From Antedon mediterranea (Eukaryota; Echinodermata; Crinoidea; Comatulida; Antedonidae): a stretch of 64,000 bases of DNA. A program made the position numbers and the translations under genes. Of the stretch, positions 27,801 through 33,254 are shown piece after piece; within the stretch, counting starts at the first letter, position 1, and every line of letters begins with the position of its first letter. The DNA lies in assembly GCF_964355755.1 (NCBI RefSeq), contig NC_092678.1:2565922-2629921 (forward strand), in the 5' to 3' direction. The notes beneath the pieces are model-generated. The model did no database searches and was not told the DNA's origin. It saw nothing but the letters and a program-made list of their open reading frames with translations.

Positions 27801-30800
27801 TCTTTATAACAACTCATAACATTTTTCTTGCATACAATTTTAGTACAAGTTGTACAAAACCTGTCTGCTTCAGTTACTTGTTTTTTTGATATATCAGTGT
27901 CCCGCACTTGTGTAGTAGTATGTTGTGCTCTAAGACAAGTCATAAAACATATTGTACATAAGGTTTTGTTACAAGTTGTACAAAATCTTTCTGCTTTGTT
28001 GTCAGGATGGTCTTTGCATCTAGTAGCTTGCACTTTTTTACTTGATGATCTGTAAATTACAAATTGATTCAAACATGTCATGTGTAGTTAGTTTATAATT
28101 GACAGTCTTTGGTTTTCAATCTTAGGTATAAATTGTTTAATGTTTTACACATTAACTTAGTTAGATGATTGCCTAATTGTTTCTGCATATTTCCTGGCAT
28201 ATTTTTCTTTTAATACTTTGTTACTATTTCAATTTAAAATTTGAAATCATTGCATTTAATTTTATGTTCAAAATATATAATTTAACTTATTAATAATTAA
28301 AAAACAAATTGTAGTTATAAGTTTGGACAAGATTAGATAACTATACTGTACTAGGTTATGTTTAATACTAACCTTGATTTGGTCCTCATAATAGTCCTAC
28401 CGTTATGATTATGTTGGGACAGCTGACAATGTATACATTTATAGGGTAATAGGGTACAGAGTGCAATATTTTATGTTCATAATTTTGACAAACAAATGTT
28501 GTCAAAACAAATAGCAATCAAACAGCATTTATGATTTGAGTTATAACTTTGTGTACTAATATTCCAAGTTGATACTTCCCCACCAACACTTACAATCAAG
28601 GGTGAACTCTAAATGAACTCTAAAATCTTTTTATTGCTGTTTTATTATCTTATTAACTTATTACAACTTCATATGTTTATTCACATACTGAAAAAACTTA
28701 TTTTTATTGTTTAGCAAACTTATTTTGATGATTAATGACCCCTTAATGACCCCTTAATGACCCTTAATGACCCCTTAATGACCCCTTAATGACCCTGTCA
28801 ATGTGCAATTAAAATTTGAAAAAAAGAACAATGTATAAAGTTCATATAATTGCATCACTGTAAAAGTAATACCAACATTTTTATATTATATTTTTAAGGT
28901 TATTAACTAATTAATTAATTTTGAATTTTAAACTTGACAATTTTAAAAAGTTCCATTTACAAAGACAAAATTATGCATTTTTTAAAATACTAAATAGGTA
29001 TGCCTATTATACTGGTTGGAACTTCACTTGGAATTGCTTATGATGGCTATGGGACAGCTGAATAGTAAGTATACACAATAAGGTATACAATAATGCATGC
29101 ATCCAAAAACTATGAAACAGATTAAATTATTGAAATTAAATATATACCGTATTTATTTGAATAAATGCCCCGGGTGTTTTTTTTGTTAAAGGTGGTTTAT
29201 TGAAGGGCCATATATTTGGGGAGGCATTTAATTTTTTGAATGTATGGTAAGACGTATAATGAAACATATACCCTAATATTAAAAAAAACAAGAAATGCTT
29301 GGTAAATTGTAGATCATGTCAATCAATGAATTCTACTACAAGTAGAAATTATTTGTTGTAAAATAACTTGTGTAACTTGTGTATATGCAAGTGGCAGGGC
29401 ATTTGTTTGAGGAAAAAATTAAATTCCATGGGACGTTTATTCGAGTAGGGCGGAATTTATTATAATGTTCTGTGGGGAGAATTTTGAAGGGGCCTTTATT
29501 CAAAGCTGGCAATTTATTTGAATAAATACTGTAACTTTCTTAATTCATATTGTATTTTCTATTATGGTTTTCTAATAACTTGTGTTAAAATTACTAGAAT
29601 TTGGGATGTGTCCAATCTGTGGGTAATAAAGATGGAAGTTTGCAACTTCATAGTCAGGTCGACCTTGAATAGTTATGGCTAAGGTTAACTATTGAATTAA
29701 TGTACATAATGTTGTTATTGATACTTTAATTTTTTTTTACTTTTACTTTTTAGTTGCTGGTTATCAACAGACATACGCTGGTTTTTCGTCGGGCCTGTAT
29801 TGGTTGTGATTGTAGTAAGTGATACACGAGGGAGTGTATTAATTTAATAAGATTCATATTGCATGTGTACAGTGCAATTGACAACTACTCTAGCTGTACT
29901 ATCACAATGATGACAACTACTCTAGCTGTACTATCACAATGATGACAACTACTCTAGCTGTACTATCACAATGATACATGTATCATTTTGGCTGACCAAA
30001 TCTAGTACTACCCCTGCATCAACATGACATGCTGTATAAAAGAACAAAGAGACATAGTTCTTTACATAAATCAGAAGTTTGATTATTGTTTGGCGATTTT
30101 CTTGTCTTGTCAAATCAATATTTGTTTGTTTATTTATTTCAGATAAACACTGGGATTTTGATTCTAGTTATTAAAATTATCATTCAATCTTCAATAAATC
30201 TGCCAAAAGTAAAAAACAAGGATGGCTCGCCCAAGTTCAGGTAACTTTTCTAAAACCTTTCATAGTAATAACTTCAGCATTTTTATTTTAAATGTTCAAA
30301 TAATAACTATAAAGCTCAGAATCTGTTGCCTGACTAGACTACTGCATTCTCTAGAAATGTTTATTTGTTTTTCTTGATGTATATAAAATAGAACATTAAC
30401 TCATTAGATTTATTATCTGCTGTAACTCTGTTATTTCTTTCCAGCTCCATTAGCATAAAATTATTTTTCATCATGTGCAGTTCTATTTTAATATTTTTTC
30501 TTTCCAGCTCCATTAGATCTGGCATAAAGGGATCCGTCATTTTATTACCAATTCTTGGAGCAACATGGATATTTGGAACCTTGTCGCTCAACTCTGATCT
30601 CTTAGTGTTTGAATATTTGTTTGCAGTTTTAAACAGTCTACAAGGCGTATTTATTTTCTTGTTTTATTGTGCTCTGAATTCAGATGTAAGTATTTTTGTA
30701 TTTAAAAGTTTGTGTATGTTTGAGGGAGCTAGTGTTGCTTACCCCAATGTATCTTATGCACTTTGTGTACAAATAAATCGTTTTCAATAAAAGAGGCCAT

Positions 30801-32294
30801 ATATAATCAATTTTTTATGTTGTGTGTGACGAAGGCTGTAATTCAAACTAAATGTTCTTTTTTTAGGTACGACGTGCTTTCAAATTAAAATGGACTCAAA
30901 AAATTTCAAACAGTATTTCTCCAGGGGTAAATACAAGTTGTTTATTTAGAATTCACATCCAAGTTTCAAAATTCTATTATTTAATGTAAAATATTAGCAT
31001 ATTTATCTGTATGTTTTATTAATATATTTTGAAAATGTACTCATATTATTTCCATTTTAATTGGCAAAATAAAATTGAACCTTGATGTTGTTTGTTTTGG
31101 AAACAAACAAAAAATGTTTGTATGAGAAAGAATGTAGCTTGTTTGGACCGTATCGACATTGATGGGGAGGATGTTGCCTTCAATCAATAACCAATAATCT
31201 GTAGATAAAACTAACTTAGATTGGTAAAATAATGAAAAAATAGCTTTTGTTGTATTTATTCTTATTTGTAGATGTCCAATGTTAGAGATGACCATAGGTT
31301 AGCCAGTCTCATTCTATCAGGTAACAGATATAAAAAGTCAACGCCATCAACCACAAGACCTATACCACCACGTCCTGCACCACCTTGCAAGGCTATTAGT
31401 ATGCATGTTGAGGATTTAGAAGGTAACGTACCGCATCATATGTGTTCTTCTTTCCCCCACCCTCTTCTACTAAATTGATATTATATAGGTCTATAGGGTT
31501 CTAGTTGAAAGGTACCAAGTCATTTCTCATAGTCATGTATCCAGTCCATTCTAAGTCACCACCAAGAAGCCTTTCTTTAATAGTGCTTGTATGACTGGAT
31601 AACTGGTTGGAGTAGGAACGTTAGTAGACCTAGTAATGTTTTGATGTTACGGCCTGTCAGGAAATTATCTTTTGATGTTAATGCAAAATTTGTATAGAAT
31701 TATTCCATTTCTGAATTCCCAAGGGAAAAATAAGATTTAGATTTATTACATGTACAACACTGGCTCAGTAACTTCACAATATTTAAACAAAGGCGCTCTT
31801 TGATCATCTAATAATATAACTGTATGTTATAGTCCTAATTCTATCTGTCCCAACTTCATATCCATCAACTTAAATTCTACTTTATTTAGGAGAAATCAAG
31901 GACCACAAAGAATTGGTAACATCAAGTGATGTCAACCTGAATCAATCACAGTCCACTTTAGAGAACAAGCCCAAGCATGTAGGTTGATCATATTTAAATC
32001 TCAACACTATAAAAAATGTGATGTGCCCAAATATGGTAGTGATATGACATCATCACGTCCATATATGGGCACAATAAATTTGTTTTTCACATAAAGTTTG
32101 TTAGTCTAGCATTGTACAGGTGCCTACAGATTGCTAATATATTTACATACAACTGAAAATGTAACCCAGAAATACTGTATGAAACATACCCAGTGAAGGT
32201 AAAATAAATTTTTTTTCTTCTTCAGAATAATTCAGAAAATCCATTCAAGAAAAAACCTGTACTGTATCGCAAGAAACCATCATGGAGGATTTGA
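3054..32294 (+). CDS. Adhesion G-protein-coupled receptor (class B2), 23 exons, 5' incomplete
   Basis: A cell-surface receptor whose autoproteolysed ectodomain tethers an agonist peptide to a seven-helix bundle. Coding exons: 3054-3296, 3523-3804, 4308-4484, 4958-5260, 5667-5861, 6177-6337, 6523-6625, 6798-6908, 7374-7452, 7879-8061, 8107-8220, 8580-8703, 9333-9436, 10442-10544, 10850-11000, 28998-29064, 29754-29814, 30143-30240, 30508-30685, 30867-30926, 31272-31422, 31890-31978, 32226-32294 (TGA). Every junction has AG/GT borders and matching phase, giving 1067 residues. Order: two Cys/Asn-rich exons, TSP1, linker, TSP1, GAIN, GPS, 7TM, Pro- and Lys-rich tail. TM3 WMLIEGVNLY, TM4 GWGMPIILVG and TM6 LLPILGATWIFG are class B2 signatures. 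The domain order matches no vertebrate subfamily I can name with confidence. The 18-kb intron 11001-28997 holds five minus-strand TRIM-like genes. Confidence 0.9.
4308..5861 (+). CDS. Adhesion GPCR exons: TSP1 - linker - TSP1
   Basis: Exon 4308-4484 is one thrombospondin type-1 repeat (WTSWLSWSSCDAACGTG, then a C..C..C tail ending in EECP). Exon 4958-5260 is an extracellular linker with six Cys and NFS, NET and NAT sequons. Exon 5667-5861 is a second TSP1 (GQWGPWSSGGCNQDCGGG ending in EHLCP), followed by a Thr-rich stalk. All introns here are phase 1, so either TSP1 exon could be skipped without breaking the frame. TSP1 modules commonly bind matrix or glycan ligands. Confidence 0.88.
4590..4880 (+). 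mobile_element. tRNA-derived SINE, copy 1
   Basis: The head resembles a class II (Leu/Ser type) tRNA: A box TGGCTGAGAGGTTAAG and B box AGGTTCAAGCCTC with a long insert between. The tail (TGGTGGTA..., GCACTTTAAAGAAC, GTCCGTAGAGGGCC) is shared with copies at 9085-9245, 41010-41115 and 47137-47480. It sits in a GPCR intron. Confidence 0.6.
6177..8703 (+). CDS. Adhesion GPCR exons: GAIN domain and GPS
   Basis: Seven exons (6177-6337 to 8580-8703) encode a GAIN-like region ending in the GPCR proteolysis site. The last exon has the Trp and Cys of the GPS and then CKCNHLTAFGVLM. Family knowledge predicts self-cleavage between Leu and Thr of HLT, freeing TAFGVLM as the tethered agonist. The catalytic His and Thr are both present, so the receptor should be cleavage-competent. 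Confidence 0.88.
6338..6425 (+). repeat. 30-bp tandem repeat that copies a splice donor
   Basis: Immediately after the exon ending at 6337, the unit GTAGGTACTGGGGAGGTCTG plus ten more bases occurs twice almost perfectly and a third time diverged. Each unit starts with GTAGGT preceded by CAG or CAA, so the donor is repeated at 6338, 6368 and 6398. The period is 30, so each extra unit would add ten residues without changing frame. Confidence 0.75.
6640..6780 (+). repeat. ~42-bp tandem repeat, three copies
   Basis: CTCTATCCTCTTCATG followed by ATTATCAATCAATGAAGTC recurs three times inside a GPCR intron. No coding role is seen. Confidence 0.7.
7075..7300 (+). repeat. Degenerate ~17-bp minisatellite
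   Basis: GCTGCGGTCAGACA-like units are repeated a dozen or so times with substitutions inside a GPCR intron. Confidence 0.65.
7543..7699. mobile_element. Palindromic MITE, copy 1 (most complete)
   Basis: Inverted termini AAAGCTCTGTGTACACTATC and its near-complement GATAGTGTAGACAGAGCTTT enclose mirror-image motifs (GATGTGCCC ... GGGCACATCAC). At least seven further copies lie at 8307-8440, 32003-32110, 41908-42022, 42726-42856, 44380-44491, 47650-47760 and 51826-51900. There is no coding capacity. Confidence 0.75.
8307..8440. mobile_element. Palindromic MITE, copy 2
   Basis: Same family as 7543-7699. The left terminus AAAGCTCTGTCTACACTATC is intact and preceded by TT, while the right terminus is decayed (GGTAGTGTTAGG). 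Confidence 0.7.
8785..8850 (+). repeat. 14-bp tandem repeat
   Basis: AGGGGACAGCCTTG occurs about five times just downstream of the GPS exon, in the intron. Confidence 0.8.
9085..9245 (-). mobile_element. tRNA-derived SINE tail, copy 2 (reverse)
   Basis: Read on the minus strand it matches the SINE at 47137-47480: AAGGACTAT, TAGGTCCAGTGTACAC, then GAGACGATTAGGGGGTTAC. The tRNA-like head is missing. Confidence 0.55.
9333..11000 (+). CDS. Adhesion GPCR exons: TM1-TM3
   Basis: Exon 9333-9436 encodes TM1 (from SWITTVCCYLSLTCLL to FVLFR). Exon 10442-10544 encodes ICL1/TM2 with QFIIHKNLIASLF, a class B2 hallmark. Exon 10850-11000 encodes TM3 with WMLIEGVNLY and the start of TM4 (YYYIIGWG). The donor at 11001 is GTAAGT, and the next exon is 18 kb away. 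Confidence 0.9.
10255..10365 (+). repeat. ~36-bp tandem repeat, three copies
   Basis: ACAGGAGGTAGCATTTTGTG plus TTGCCCTTAAATT occurs three times just before the TM2 exon. Confidence 0.8.
11325..11531 (-). mobile_element. 5S rRNA-derived SINE, copy A
   Basis: On the minus strand, 11531-11438 reads like a decayed 5S rRNA (…GTCAGATTACC…GTTAAGCAATGTTGGACC…GGATGGGAGAATATCGGGTG…). A non-5S tail (…CAAGGTGGGCACTGGACAAG) follows and is shared with copy B at 15050-15282. 5S-headed SINEs (SINE3 type) are known in animals. Copy A has lost about 12 bp of the 5S internal region. Sequence on both sides is also shared with copy B, so the element was carried along when the TRIM gene was duplicated. Confidence 0.6.
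12041..13756 (-). CDS. TRIM-like A: B-box, coiled coil, filamin, NHL (no RING), 571 aa
   Basis: Intact single-exon coding region. Residues about 9-45 form a B-box-type zinc finger (CQDH, CTTC, CKKC and a late HH pair). About 50-190 are charged heptad-like sequence (coiled coil). About 217-312 are a filamin/ABP280-type Ig repeat ending in VKIKVEP. About 320-571 are NHL-like beta-propeller repeats. This is the TRIM2/3/71 body without a RING, so E3 ligase activity cannot be assumed. The start is set at the ATG of MSSQEV because it directly follows a polypyrimidine-AG acceptor (TATTTTACAG|ATG), implying an upstream 5' exon. A minus-strand ATG exon with a GTAAGT donor near 14453-14498 (MLGFKNLPDD…) could join in frame but is unproven. 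Nested antisense in the GPCR intron. Confidence 0.88.
   Translation of the reverse strand: MSSQEVKGTCCQDHPDNTVERFCTTCTKSVCKKCVMSCYKDHHDMIGMSDAIEAFNKQVTEVIRSAEDVKQELENTFHSIMDDKADFESHVKMIRDVINMHKETIVSKVEEETKKLLLDLEDVCKQRNDAIEGQVKELESHQMEVQSLKRSSLETMNKPEKTKTLDDINTNIHAVNQNIKEMNSRYSSCGNNLKPNFTFNIELDDALTKGLGEIASVDNRFILDKDDRSITVSKEQTFVVKAECLDKNDTCKVAATLITPSGEKTATEVEDMGNGEYRIKGRCDKVGDWKMEVTAGVAHFKGTPVKIKVEPIGLVQTIAAHKHIEYKISDGVLDSDGCLLVSSDCNELLKFTKSGEFVANIKLAQNAMISRMHNMGNGHIVYSDIQRKMVVMLNNKFEEHTQFGKGILEWPMGLKVKNEVLYVADIHLHCVCKFNVEDGSMLGKIGFQGAGKFHPYDITLTRGGHLMVTDRSHHRIQVFDANGTLVKILVNKGKEDGNVLYPCAIVTDMNENIIISSMNKLQLFDRNGIFLKRINDFNDALKNPAGITVISNRPQMIAVADKDNSVKIFNY
13810..15040. other. Between TRIM-like A and B: possible 5' exons only
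   Basis: No long frame. On the minus strand GAAATAAG|GTAAAT (near 14110), CATGAT|GTAAGT (near 14450) and AAATAAG|GTAAAG (near 15030) look like donors of 5' exons for TRIM-like A; similar donors precede the other copies. Confidence 0.35.
15050..15282 (-). mobile_element. 5S rRNA-derived SINE, copy B (better preserved)
   Basis: Read on the minus strand, 15280-15171 aligns over about 110 bp with eukaryotic 5S rRNA, including GATGGGAGACCATCTGGGAA (the box C region) and a TGT-GCTGTA end. A unique tail of about 120 bp, shared with copy A, follows. The 5S head has too many substitutions to be a functional rRNA gene. Confidence 0.65.
15776..17410 (-). pseudogene. TRIM-like B, frameshifted and 5'-truncated pseudogene
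   Basis: Two frames, 17396-16797 (partial B-box end, coiled coil, start of filamin) and 16708-15776 (filamin and NHL), match consecutive parts of TRIM-like A and C. Between them the sequence has lost 5 bp relative to copy C (near 16788-16812) and gained an in-frame TAA, so the reading frame is broken inside the filamin repeat. Upstream of MSCYKEDHD the homology stops: the first zinc-binding pairs of the B-box and the start codon are missing. The 3' flank 15285-15775 is homologous to that of TRIM-like A. The NHL half has no further breaks, suggesting fairly recent loss or two residual shorter products. Confidence 0.82.
17720..19453 (-). CDS. TRIM-like C: B-box, coiled coil, filamin, NHL (no RING), 577 aa
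   Basis: Intact single-exon coding region with the layout of TRIM-like A. The B-box is at about 9-45 (CQDH, CTTC, CKRC, YKDHHD), the coiled coil at 50-190, the filamin repeat at about 215-312 and NHL repeats to the end. The C-terminal propeller differs most from copy A (DIKANCVCKF, SSSRIQMINANG), while the B-box and coiled coil are nearly identical, so divergence is concentrated in the presumed ligand-binding half. The start follows the acceptor AATGTTACAG|ATG. About 130 bp upstream, two donor-like sites (GTGAAG|GTAAGG and AAATAAG|GTAAGT near 19590-19610) mark probable 5' UTR exons; the GTCTGTGAAG|GTAAG form recurs before copy D. Confidence 0.88.
   Translation of the reverse strand: MSSQEVQGTCCQDHPDNTVERFCTTCTKRVCKRCIMSCYKDHHDILTMSDAIDAFNKQVTEVIRSAEDIKQELENTFHSIMDDKADFESHVKKIKEVIKMHKETIVSKVEEETKKLLLDLGNVCKQKNDAIEGQVKELESHQMELQSLKRSSSETMNQPEKTKTLDDFNTNINEVKKNVKEMNSQYLSCANNLKPNVTFNSDLDDALTKGLGEITSVDNRFIIEKDDRSITVSKGQTFEVKAESLDKSDTCKVAATLITPSGKQTATEVEHMGSGEYRIKGRCDKEGDWKMEITAGVAHFKGSPVNIKVEPLGLIDNIKIATHKQIWYGVSDVVFNSDSCILVSSDCNELLKFTKSGKFVANIKLAENAKVSKMHSMGNGHIVYSDRQRNIVVMLNDKFEECMQFGKKILKRPLGLTVNNKTQVLYVVDIKANCVCKFDIDGGSLLGKIFLENRNDVDCPNDVTLTREGHLLVTEWSSSRIQMINANGTFTKTLVSKGPNDGKVIHPCAIETDKDENIIVSSDNKVQLFDKNGVFLKRIDTDDDGLKYPFRIIVISNRPQTIAVFDYKDNNVKIFYF
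19480..21530. other. Between TRIM-like C and D: transposon remnants
   Basis: No gene seen. Around 20040-20165 the plus strand reads SYIPRVTRIWNNF, which resembles the C-terminal end of many non-LTR retrotransposon polyproteins. The rest is AT-rich unique DNA. Confidence 0.4.
21531..21941 (-). pseudogene. TRIM-like D: B-box and coiled coil only, 3'-truncated copy
   Basis: From ATG at 21941 (again right after a TTACAG acceptor) the frame encodes a full B-box (CEAH, CTTC, CKKC, YKDYHD with one His replaced by Tyr) and about 95 residues of coiled coil nearly identical to TRIM-like A and B. Homology stops abruptly after QKNDGIKKQV at 21531, with no filamin or NHL sequence beyond. It could be a dead fragment, or a 136-aa B-box/coiled-coil protein able to oligomerise with its full-length relatives. 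A 5'-exon-like donor (GTCTGTGAAG|GTAAGA) is kept near 22120. Confidence 0.7.
21970..23020. other. AT-rich spacer
   Basis: No supported gene. Contains the probable 5' exon donor of TRIM-like D near 22120 and otherwise AT-rich unique DNA. Confidence 0.4.
23030..23398 (+). mobile_element. 3' end of a CR1/L2-type LINE
   Basis: Positions 23035-23148 encode IRDWNRLPNSLKSIQNNATF followed by a short Lys-rich end and a stop, the usual C-terminus of Jockey/CR1-group LINE polyproteins. A short 3' UTR follows, ending AATAAAATCAATCAATCAATC; a short tandem repeat tail of this kind is typical of CR1/L2 elements. Only the last few hundred bases are present, as expected for 5'-truncated insertion. Confidence 0.7.
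23400..24640. other. AT-rich spacer in the GPCR intron
   Basis: No gene recognised. Short alternating GC tracts (GCGCGCGCG near 23835 and 24353) are the only notable features. Confidence 0.4.
24640..25510. repeat. 73-77 bp tandem repeat array, about 12 copies
   Basis: The unit contains TGTATAGTCTGATTGTCAAG, TGTCCACAAAACACGTCCAC and ACACAATACATGACTTAGAA. Two subtypes alternate: a 73-bp form and a longer form with TTAATATTGTGTGTTTACAA. The last copies are nearly identical, indicating recent homogenisation. Short frames here are by-products of the repeat. Confidence 0.9.
26195..28081 (-). CDS. TRIM-like E: remodelled N-terminus, partial double B-box, filamin, NHL, 628 aa
   Basis: Full-length relative of TRIM-like A and C with an open frame of 628 codons. 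The MSSQEV start of its relatives is lost: the homologous site reads AG|ATCATCAAGT, so ATG has become ATC with a shift. The frame instead opens at an upstream ATG (MTCLNQFVIY…) that reads through the old acceptor. The B-box is partly duplicated. The first unit has CKDH, CTTC and CTIC; after a spacer (THISKKQVTEAD-like, near residues 55-72) the second has CTTC and CKKN, losing a zinc ligand and the leading CxxH, but keeps YKDHHN. Coiled coil, filamin (about 275-370) and NHL repeats follow unbroken. Either this start is used or a 5' exon supplies a new one. Confidence 0.8.
   Translation of the reverse strand: MTCLNQFVIYRSSSKKVQATRCKDHPDNKAERFCTTCNKTLCTICFMTCLRAQHTTTQVRDTDISKKQVTEADRFCTTCTKIVCKKNVMSCYKDHHNIIAMSDAIDAFNKQVAQVITSAEDVKQELENTFHSIMDDKADFESHVSMIRDIIKTHKETIISKVEEESKKLLLDLENVCKQKNDGIESQVKELESHQMEVQSLKRSSSETMDQPEKTKTLDDFKSDINGAKTNTKEMNSRYSSFAKNLKPNVTFNTDLDDALTKGLGEITSVDSRFIIDEDDRFITVSKGQTFEVKAKSLDKSDTCKVAATLITPSGKKTATEVEDMGSRKYRIKGRCDKEGDWKMEITAGVTHFKGSPVKIKVEPLGLVHTIGIAVYRRRFAVSDVVLDSNGCLLLSNYCNELMKFTKSGEFVANIQLARNAEVSRMHNMGNGHIVYSDVGRLIVVMLNDKLEECTQFGKGILKWPLGLTVNNETQVLYVADGTAHCVWKFDILDGMLLDKIVLQSTGEKKSRSAVSLSGKGRVIVNDRNKHRIQILNENGIFETLVNEGEEDGKVKYPHAIVTDMNKNIIVSSGKKLQLFDKNGVFLKRIDTADDGLKYPIGISVISNRPQTIAVADFDVNNVKIFNY
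28100..28997. other. Spacer before the TM4 exon
   Basis: No gene. At 28733-28797 the unit TTAATGACCCC is repeated about six times. On the minus strand AAATCAAG|GTTAGT near 28370 may be a 5' exon donor for TRIM-like E. Confidence 0.5.
28998..30685 (+). CDS. Adhesion GPCR exons: TM4-TM7
   Basis: Exon 28998-29064 resumes TM4 exactly in phase (GW G|MPIILVG) and reaches DGYGTAEY. Exon 29754-29814 gives CWLSTDIRWFFVGPV (ECL2/TM5), 30143-30240 the end of TM5 and ICL3, and 30508-30685 TM6 (PILGATWIFGTL) and TM7 (AVLNSLQGVFIFLFYC). The acceptor of the last exon is duplicated 63 bp upstream at 30445; using it would add 21 mostly hydrophobic in-frame residues. Confidence 0.9.
29885..29978 (+). repeat. 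32-bp tandem repeat, three copies
   Basis: GACAACTACTCTAGCTGTAC plus TATCACAATGAT occurs three times in the GPCR intron after TM5. Confidence 0.8.
30867..32294 (+). CDS. Adhesion GPCR exons: cytoplasmic tail and stop
   Basis: Exons 30867-30926, 31272-31422, 31890-31978 and 32226-32294 encode a basic, Ser/Pro-rich intracellular tail starting VRRAFKLKW, including a proline-rich patch (RPIPPRPAPP) that could bind SH3 domains, and ending PSWRI before TGA. All four stay in frame. There is no C-terminal PDZ ligand of the classic S/T-x-V type. Confidence 0.8.
32003..32110. mobile_element. Palindromic MITE, copy 3 (decayed)
   Basis: Keeps GTGATGTGCCCAAATATGGT and the mirror CATATATGGGCAC with ATAAAGTTTG; both outer termini are eroded. 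It lies in the last GPCR intron. Confidence 0.6.
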
Positions 32295-33254
32295 GTTTGG
32301 AAGAATTAATAAAAAAAACACTATAAAGAAAAAACATGTTCTAAATAGCAAAGAACTGCAGTTGGTTTGTTTGAGCTAATGTATAATTTATCTCAAAGAA
32401 AAATGTGCAATACCTAAAGTTCTTTTCTCTGACCAGATTGAATGACACACTTTGCGTTTACATACTGCCTGCTCGTAATACTACTCGGCAAGCGTGTGCT
32501 TTGAGGAAACTTGGAAGGATATGGATTGCACTCAGATTAAGATATGTCAAATAGTTTGTAGCTGAGAGCATTAATTTGTGGAAATTCTTTCTGCTGTAGC
32601 TTTTTATTCAAATTAATCTTTACCTCTTATTAGGGTTCTCTGGTTGGCAAAAGTTTCACTCAAACCACTAAATCCCACTCTCTATGGAACAAATTAAGTT
32701 ATTGACAAGAGTATTCAAGTAAGAAGTTGTTATGGTAAGCAGGATACTTAGATTTTTACTTTTTGCAGCAAAAAATATTTTGATTTTACTCTTCTGATAA
32801 ATTAAATATCTTTAAAGACTCAATTAGTAGCATCTCCTTTAAACATTAAAAATGTAAGACATATATATTTTTCCATTATTTCTAGTAAGTTTAGCTACTT
32901 GCACTTATTGTTTTTGTGAATTAACTTTTTCTAAACAATTAAACTTGAAAACAAGTTAAAGCTACAAAACGTTGATTTTGATATTTTTGTAGGTAGAAGA
33001 TGTGAGATATTTTGTGAACAAAATAATGAAAATTAGAATTTGAATTTTATGTGCATTTATTTACTGAAATAAATATGGTACAGAAACATGTCGTATTGTT
33101 ATTTTCTGTCAAACTATTGACATACTATAAAAATGTTTTGGTTTACTTAATGTATTTTGGTAATAAAGTATTTATATTTTGTTTCCATTGACAATAATTC
33201 AAACCCCATAGTTTCATCCAAAAGAAGATCTCTTATTTCTTTGTCTCTTGTTAT
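32295..33254. other. Convergent 3' ends of the GPCR and INTS13
   Basis: Likely GPCR 3' UTR. Candidate poly(A) signals are AATAAA near 33069 and 33163. No other gene seen; the two genes are tail-to-tail about 960 bp apart. Confidence 0.5.
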
